This document shows positions 14,708-18,573 of a DNA stretch of 18,573 nt, in pieces. The notes under the pieces were generated by a model that had not been told where the DNA came from, searched no databases, and saw only the letters and a program-made list of their open reading frames with translations. The stretch covers positions 1 to 18,573 of the forward strand of contig LSCC01000012.1 of the NCBI GenBank assembly GCA_001577215.1, given 5' to 3'. Source of the stretch: Fidelibacterota bacterium TCS52. GTDB lineage: Bacteria > Fidelibacterota > Fidelibacteria > Fidelibacterales > Fidelibacteraceae. Every line of letters starts with the position of its first letter. Position 1 is the stretch's first letter. A program made the position numbers and the translations under genes.

Positions 14708-15170
14708 TAGTTTCACGATATTTATTTAATATATCATCAATTTCATTCAATTTTACATTCCCATAAAATTTTTCATCTATTGCAACCACGGGAGCAATTC
14801 CGCAAGTACCGAGACAAGCAACTCGCTCAAGTGAAAATAATTCGTCTTCAGTTGTTTCTCCATCTTCAATTCCTAGTTTGTCGGAAAGATTATCCAATAT
14901 TACTTTTCCACCCATAACATGACATGCTGTTCCTTGACAAACTCTGATTGTGTGTTTTCCGGGAGGATTTAAATGAAATTGACTGTAAAAAGTTAAAACG
15001 CCATAAACTTCCACCGGAAATATTGACAATTCTTCAGCAATCAGATCAATAGATTCTTTTGGAACATATCCATATTCAGTTTGAACATTTTGAAGTAGAG
15101 GAATTAAGGCACTTCTTTCTTTACCATGTTTAGTTATTAGTGATTTTGTTTTTTTTATAATTTCAGCCAT
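14697..15170 (-). CDS. nuoE: NuoE/HydC-like [2Fe-2S] subunit
   Basis: 157 residues, the normal length of the 24-kDa/NuoE/HydC family. An N-terminal helical region (about 1-68, with LLQNVQTEYGYVPKESID) is followed by a thioredoxin-fold [2Fe-2S] domain with Cys78-x4-Cys83 (CQGTAC) and Cys119-x3-Cys123 (CLGTC); all four ligands are intact. It is the first gene of the metabolic operon, and its end overlaps the NuoF-like gene. In bifurcating hydrogenases and transhydrogenases this subunit stores or relays electrons beside the FMN of the NuoF-like partner. Only a weak AAGAG precedes the ATG. The operon promoter should lie in 15171-15438, the divergent gap shared with the plus-strand gene, but no box can be assigned with confidence. 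Confidence 0.93.
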   Translation of the reverse strand: MAEIIKKTKSLITKHGKERSALIPLLQNVQTEYGYVPKESIDLIAEELSIFPVEVYGVLTFYSQFHLNPPGKHTIRVCQGTACHVMGGKVILDNLSDKLGIEDGETTEDELFSLERVACLGTCGIAPVVAIDEKFYGNVKLNEIDDILNKYRETNEK

Positions 15171-15438
15171 ATACTCTTTTATTTTTTATTGAATAATTGT
15201 TATTTAACTTGTCTCATAAATTTTAATCTAATATGGTGTGTAATAAATATTATTCTCGTTTCCCATCATTTTATTATTCTAATAAAATAAATAATAATTT
15301 TTAAAATAAAAAGGGAATTTTAAAGAATTTTCAGTTTGCAAACTTAAAATAATAATATTGTTAAAAAGAAAAGAGTATTTGTAATTTTAATAAAATTTTA
15401 ATAAAATTAAACAGTTAATTAAAAAAAGGAGGGAAGAA

Positions 15439-15807
15439 ATGAATGGGAAACGTCTATTAATCGCAACATTGTCAGGTGTTTTATTTGGTCTTGTCTGTTT
15501 TGGGATGGCTTCAAGTGGTGGCGATTTAGCTTGGCCACTCGGTGTACAAATTATTTTAAGTCGTACATTGATCGGTTTCGCGATTGGTATCAGTGCTTGT
15601 AAAAAAATGCATTGGACATTACATGGATTTTTCTTAGGAATTATTTTTAGTTTAGCACTTGCATTTGGTGGACTTATGGCACCCGAAAATCCGGATTTTA
15701 GCAATAACGCTATTTTTGTAAGTACAATTGTAATGGGTGGAATTTACGGATTACTAATTGAGCTGATAACTTCAGTTGTTTTTAAAGCAAAAGCAAATCA
15801 GGAATAA
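15439..15807 (+). CDS. Small conserved-looking integral membrane protein, function unknown
   Basis: 122 residues with four predicted membrane helices (about 5-24, 34-53, 60-80, 90-115). Features: CFGMASSGGDLAWP between helices 1 and 2, an SRTLIGFAIG helix followed by the basic-His turn KKMHWTLHG (55-63), GGLMAPENP after helix 3 and a short basic-acidic tail. I recall similar short proteins in other anaerobes but know no function. The start is secure: AGGAGGG lies 6 bases before the ATG, the strongest ribosome binding site in this part of the window. It is the only intact gene on the plus strand, is divergent from the oxidoreductase operon, and ends just before a terminator, so it is a single-gene unit. 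Confidence 0.85.
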   Translation: MNGKRLLIATLSGVLFGLVCFGMASSGGDLAWPLGVQIILSRTLIGFAIGISACKKMHWTLHGFFLGIIFSLALAFGGLMAPENPDFSNNAIFVSTIVMGGIYGLLIELITSVVFKAKANQE

Positions 15808-15840
15808 TGACATAGAAAAAGAATTCAATATGTTAAAAGT

Positions 15841-15870
15841 AAAAAATCCCTGTTCTTGCAGGGGTTTTTT
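15841..15870. terminator. Bidirectional intrinsic terminator
   Basis: CCCTG (15848-15852) pairs with CAGGG (15859-15863) around a 6-base loop. Six T follow on the plus strand (15865-15870) and six T on the minus strand (complement of 15841-15846). It ends the membrane-protein gene on the plus strand. It would also have ended the now broken four-helix-bundle gene on the minus strand. Confidence 0.9.
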
Positions 15871-15871
15871 A

Positions 15872-16024
15872 TTATCTCATTTTATAGATGAAATCTTTTT
15901 TTGATTCGGCACTTTGAGCTTCTCCATAATTTAGTGAAACCGATGTTTCTGAACGAATTAATTGTGAAAATAAATAATTTGCTATTTTCGAATTGATTAT
16001 TACATTTTCGATATTAATTAGTCG
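15872..16024 (-). pseudogene. Remnant of a four-helix-bundle protein (23S rRNA intervening-sequence protein family)
   Basis: A start-less frame, open from a stop at 16025-16027 to TAA at 15872-15874, carries the family's core: KIANYLFSQLIRSETS, then VSLNYGEAQSAESKKDFIYK, then MR and a stop. Intact members have R-S-x-T-S-V-A/S-L-N-Y-G-E-A-Q-S-A-E-S-x-K-D-F-I-x-K-M and then about 40 more residues (last helix), which are missing here. The N-terminal helix and start codon are missing too. It is therefore truncated at both ends and surely non-functional. These genes often travel as inserts or near repeats. Confidence 0.72.
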
Positions 16025-16088
16025 CTACTTAAAAACTACATAATAAATTGATAATAAAAGAAATATAATAGAAACAATAGTTGAAAAA

Positions 16089-16262
16089 TTGCAAGAAAAG
16101 TATTATATTATGAAAAAATCTTGCAATAAAAAGGTAAAATATACACATCGAAAACGATGAGGTTAACATTGAGAGTGATGAGTGATATGATTGACATATT
16201 GTTAACCCAATCGTTTACGATTGGGACAATGGTTACACTACCCAAAACACCCTTCAGGGTGT
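16089..16262. repeat. Cluster of strong stem-loops (structured element or RNA)
   Basis: Five inverted repeats in 174 bases: TTGCAAG/CTTGCAA (16089-16095, 16120-16126; 24-base loop); CATCG/CGATG (16146-16150, 16155-16159; loop AAAA); GGTTAACA/TGTTAACC (16161-16168, 16200-16207; perfect 8 bp); CCCAATCG/CGATTGGG (16206-16213, 16218-16225; perfect 8 bp, loop TTTA); ACACCC/GGGTGT (16247-16252, 16257-16262; loop TTCA, or UGAA if read from the minus strand). The third and fourth share two bases, so their ends compete. GAGTGATGAGTGAT (16172-16185) is a tandem 7-mer inside the third. GC is clearly higher than the surroundings. It may be a palindromic mobile repeat or a structured RNA; the strand is undecided. 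Confidence 0.6.
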
Positions 16263-16361
16263 ATCGAAATGTAATATTCGTCTTTTTAAGCATTGACTAA
16301 TTATTAAAATAGAAAACTCTATCAATCGTTTTTCTGTTTTGATGAAAAACTGTATTTAATT

Positions 16362-17333
16362 TTAATCTTGATCTATTTTTTGCTTATTAATTTCTTTAAA
16401 TTTTGTATGCGATTCTAAATAAAAAATGAGTCCTAATGTCAATACGGGGACCAATCCTATTAAATGTAGCATTACGGAAATAGGTGATGAAACCGATTTT
16501 TCTATCCCGAACATGCTTAATGTAATAATTACAGCAGAATGATAGGTTCCAATATTTCCGGGTGCAGCCGGGATACTTATTGCAAAAGTAGTTGTAACCA
16601 ATAAAAATAGAGCAATATTTATTGCCGATTCAATAGAGAAAGCCATGAGACCAAAATAGAATAATGAACCATAAAATAACCAAATTAATAAACTTAAAAT
16701 AAAAATTATTAAAGGTCTTTTTACCTCAAATAGAGAACTGAAACCGACATTCAATTTAGACAGAAAGTTATGAAAAATATTATCTTTTGAATCAAAATGT
16801 TCCTGTATCTTTTCTTTATATTTATAATAAATTATAGAGACCAGGAACAGAGCACCAATGAATATCGGTATAATACTCTTCAGAAATTTTAATTGATCAC
16901 CAAATGGAACGAAAATTGAAGCAATTAAAATGAATACAAAAAATGCTATCATATCAATAAATCGTTCTGCTATGATAGTTGGAAATAATTTTGTTCCGCT
17001 ATAATTAGTGAATTTGCCGGTAATGTAAGCACGCAATATTTCTCCCATTCTTATAGGCAAAACATAATTCCCAAAAAATCCAACTATAGTTCCTTTAAAA
17101 AGGGGAATAACTTTAAAAGATCTCATTGGTTTGAGTAATAATTTCCATCTTACTGCTCTCAGAAAAATTGCTATTATTGCCATAATGCAACCGGAAGCGT
17201 ACCAAAACAAATTTATTTGTTTTAATTGGGATAGAAATACTTTCCAGTTAATTCCCGAAAATGTGTAGTAAAGAGCTACTCCGGAAATTACAATTCCCAA
17301 AGTGATATGAATGAGTTTTTTATTTATTTTCAT
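16362..17333 (-). CDS. Lysylphosphatidylglycerol synthase TM-region / flippase-like family membrane protein (UPF0104)
   Basis: 323 residues, about eight membrane helices. Family marks: FLRAVRWKLLLKPM (57-70) after helix 2, GNYVLPIRMGEILRAYI (88-104), the conserved AERFIDM (121-127) and SIPAAPGNIGTYHSA (254-268). These match the integral membrane domain of MprF/AglD/YbhN proteins (LPG_synthase_TM). MprF uses this domain to flip lysyl-PG. Here no soluble aminoacyl-transferase domain is present, so a lipid or lipid-linked glycan carrier role is more likely. It starts 4 bases after the CvpA-like gene, with only a weak AAGAA before the ATG, and is probably co-transcribed with it. Confidence 0.9.
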   Translation of the reverse strand: MKINKKLIHITLGIVISGVALYYTFSGINWKVFLSQLKQINLFWYASGCIMAIIAIFLRAVRWKLLLKPMRSFKVIPLFKGTIVGFFGNYVLPIRMGEILRAYITGKFTNYSGTKLFPTIIAERFIDMIAFFVFILIASIFVPFGDQLKFLKSIIPIFIGALFLVSIIYYKYKEKIQEHFDSKDNIFHNFLSKLNVGFSSLFEVKRPLIIFILSLLIWLFYGSLFYFGLMAFSIESAINIALFLLVTTTFAISIPAAPGNIGTYHSAVIITLSMFGIEKSVSSPISVMLHLIGLVPVLTLGLIFYLESHTKFKEINKQKIDQD

Positions 17334-17337
17334 ATTC

Positions 17338-18072
17338 TTAATAATTTTTCAGTAGTTTAATTGCGTCTTTCATTTTTGAACCGCCTTGCTTCAATAATTC
17401 ATTAATTTTCTTTTTTTCTTCAGGAGACAAGTTTTCATAAATAGATTTGATATATTGAATATCTTGGAAAGTTAAATCATCGATATTATCAAGTATTTTA
17501 CCTAAATCCTTTGAAGTAAATTTCTTGTCACTCTTAAATTTATTAAATTTGTCAGAGACATTATCAAAATGTTGGTCTATATTTGCCTTTTTAATAAATG
17601 GTTGAACGATAATATTATATATTGTAGGAGCAACATTTTCAAAGATGATATATGACTTGGCTTCATATTTTATTGTTTGTGTCAATCTATTTGCCGGTAA
17701 CATTATCATACCCCAAAAGAGCAAACTAATTAAAATTGATGCTTTGGCAAAACCTAAGATCGCTCCCCCAAATTTATCCAACCAACCTAAAAGTATCACA
17801 TTTAAAGTTGATTTAATTAAATTCCCGATAATTTGAATAATGATCACGACTATTAAAAAAACAATTACATATCCGAGAATGCGACTGATTTGACCCGGAA
17901 CTGATAATTTGTTACTTAAAAATTCGACAATAAAATATCCGTACTTTGCTGATAATATTATTCCTAATATTAATCCTAAAAAACGAAATAAACTAACGAT
18001 CAAACCGGAAGAATAATCTTTATAAACGAACCATATCAAAATAATCAATACAATAATATCCATCCAATACAT
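17338..18072 (-). CDS. cvpA: CvpA family membrane protein with extended C-terminal tail
   Basis: 244 residues. The first about 130 hold four hydrophobic helices in the CvpA pattern: MDIIVLIILIWFVYKDYSSG (4-23) with the typical Asp start and Lys/Gly turn, then LFRFLGLILGIILSAKYGYF, then a long Val/Ile helix, then GWLDKFGGAILGFAKASILI. CvpA proteins affect colicin V export and envelope stress tolerance in other bacteria. The C-terminal about 100 residues are soluble, Lys-rich and mostly helical (about 165-244) and longer than in short CvpA proteins. GGGAGG lies 6 bases before the ATG at 18072 and is formed by the end of the YqeY gene, so translation is coupled; this favours residue 1 over Met4. 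Substrate unknown. Confidence 0.88.
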   Translation of the reverse strand: MYWMDIIVLIILIWFVYKDYSSGLIVSLFRFLGLILGIILSAKYGYFIVEFLSNKLSVPGQISRILGYVIVFLIVVIIIQIIGNLIKSTLNVILLGWLDKFGGAILGFAKASILISLLFWGMIMLPANRLTQTIKYEAKSYIIFENVAPTIYNIIVQPFIKKANIDQHFDNVSDKFNKFKSDKKFTSKDLGKILDNIDDLTFQDIQYIKSIYENLSPEEKKKINELLKQGGSKMKDAIKLLKNY

Positions 18073-18074
18073 AT

Positions 18075-18521
18075 TTAGCCTCCCAATTCCTTTTTAACTA
18101 TTGATTGTATAATTTTGCCATCTGCCTTACCGGCTACTTCTTTCATAATGGGCTTCATTACTTTACCCATATCTTTCATCGTTTTAGCACCGGTTTCTTT
18201 TATTATTTTTTTTACAATTTTTATAATTTTAGATTCATCCAATGCTTTTGGTAAATATGTTTTGATAATATCAATTTCTTCTTTTTCCTGTTTAGCCAGA
18301 TCTTTACGACCTGCTTCAAAATAAGTAGCATAAGATTCTTTTCGTGTCTTTAATTCTTTATTAATTACATCTATTTCCTGCTTTTCATCCAAATCTTCAC
18401 TTAGCTCAATTTTTTTTAATTTCAGCTTAGAAAGCATACTTCTTAATGTTTGTAGTTTAATTTTATTTTTGGATTTCATAGCAACTATTAAATCTTTTTG
18501 TATTTTTTTTAAGTATTTCAT
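18075..18521 (-). CDS. yqeY: YqeY/GatB-tail family protein
   Basis: 148 residues from ATG 18521. It is the YqeY family (tail domain of GatB-like amidotransferases). The N-terminal helical half has DLIVAMKSKNKIKLQTLRSM with the conserved LR, then KELKTRKESYATYFEAGRKD and the EKEEIDIIKTYLPKALDE motif typical of the family. The C-terminal half has TGAKTMKDMGKVMKPIMKEV and AGKADGKIIQSIVKKEL. In the full GatB the domain binds tRNA; the free protein's role is unclear. The start was moved from an ATG at 18527 to 18521, because AGGAG is 8 bases before the latter and only 2 before the former. It is the first gene of a three-gene set with CvpA and the flippase-like protein. Confidence 0.92.
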   Translation of the reverse strand: MKYLKKIQKDLIVAMKSKNKIKLQTLRSMLSKLKLKKIELSEDLDEKQEIDVINKELKTRKESYATYFEAGRKDLAKQEKEEIDIIKTYLPKALDESKIIKIVKKIIKETGAKTMKDMGKVMKPIMKEVAGKADGKIIQSIVKKELGG

Positions 18522-18573
18522 TGCCATATCTCCTATTTTTTCTTAATATAATCAAAAATAATGATGATAATTA

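Larger units (their letters stand above)
15871..16361. other. 491-base region without an intact gene
   Basis: Contains the four-helix-bundle remnant (15872-16024), AT-rich sequence without clear signals (16025-16088), a long-loop inverted repeat (TTGCAAG 16089-16095 with CTTGCAA 16120-16126), a cluster of strong hairpins (16146-16262), and a weak inverted repeat GTTTTTC/GAAAAAC (16328-16334 and 16344-16350) just after the flippase-like gene, which could be a poor terminator for it. No start codon with a ribosome binding site is seen on either strand. Confidence 0.6.

Noticed and set aside
10841..15170. Reading the NuoE/NuoF/NuoG-like genes as part of respiratory complex I
   Set aside because: No Nuo membrane or quinone-side subunits are present, the NuoG-like part is fused to a GltD-type NADPH module, and the genes are linked to a 2-oxoacid:ferredoxin oxidoreductase. 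A soluble transhydrogenase fits better. A bifurcating hydrogenase was also rejected because no H-cluster motifs are present.
16146..16225. Possible tRNA or other cloverleaf RNA in the hairpin cluster
   Set aside because: No TTCGA-type T-loop context, no acceptor stem and no CCA-like 3' end; the stems are consecutive hairpins, not a cloverleaf.
16108..16293. 61-codon minus-strand open frame across the hairpin cluster
   Set aside because: No ribosome binding site, unconvincing composition, and it runs through several perfect stem-loops; the dyads explain the sequence better than coding does.

Overview
AT-rich window (roughly 30% GC by eye) from what looks like a strictly anaerobic, amino-acid- or organic-acid-fermenting bacterium. 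The 2-oxoacid:ferredoxin oxidoreductase, the NuoE/NuoF/NuoG-GltD type soluble oxidoreductase and the membrane pyrophosphatase all fit such a lifestyle. Family content (ORF6N protein, four-helix-bundle protein remnant, attC-like palindrome, Shine-Dalgarno sites before most genes) suggests the FCB group, perhaps Cloacimonadota or a relative. That placement is inference, since the window holds no rRNA or marker gene good enough to settle it. All intact genes but one are on the minus strand.

Layout from left to right. 1-1359: an ABC exporter pair, with the permease cut by the window edge. 1421-1454: terminator of the pyrophosphatase transcript. 1500-3701: membrane-bound, probably K+-dependent and Na+-pumping pyrophosphatase, flanked by two inverted copies of a short intergenic repeat. 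3938-4960: secreted endonuclease/exonuclease/phosphatase-family protein. About 5095-6850: an accessory patch with an ORF6N/PLD-like gene between attC-like sequences, a gene stub and a small exported protein. 6891-7013: a degraded coding tail. 7053-7894: a Dabb-domain protein and a universal stress protein. 7974-15170: the metabolic core, six tightly packed genes. 15439-15807: the only plus-strand gene, a small membrane protein with its own bidirectional terminator. 15872-16361: no intact gene, but a four-helix-bundle pseudogene and a run of strong hairpins. 16362-18521: a YqeY, CvpA and LPG-synthase-TM (flippase-like) operon.

The metabolic core reads, in transcription order: NuoE-like [2Fe-2S] protein, NuoF-like NADH/FMN protein, a NuoG-GltD fusion with two flavin/pyridine-nucleotide domains, a polyferredoxin with a zinc-ribbon-like tail, VorB (alpha), and a fused beta-gamma subunit. 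The first three match the architecture of the Sporomusa-type electron-bifurcating transhydrogenase (StnABC), which links NADH, ferredoxin and NADPH. The last three make a 2-oxoacid:ferredoxin oxidoreductase. Together they suggest a dedicated route from oxidative decarboxylation of 2-oxoacids through reduced ferredoxin to NADPH, with the pyrophosphatase recovering PPi energy as an ion gradient. Two Fe-S sites usual in this family are visibly lost: the N-terminal [2Fe-2S] site of the NuoF-like protein and the His/Cys [4Fe-4S] (N5-type) site of the NuoG-like domain. This makes the complex a divergent member worth study. The second point of interest is the hairpin cluster at 16089-16262, which no gene explains.
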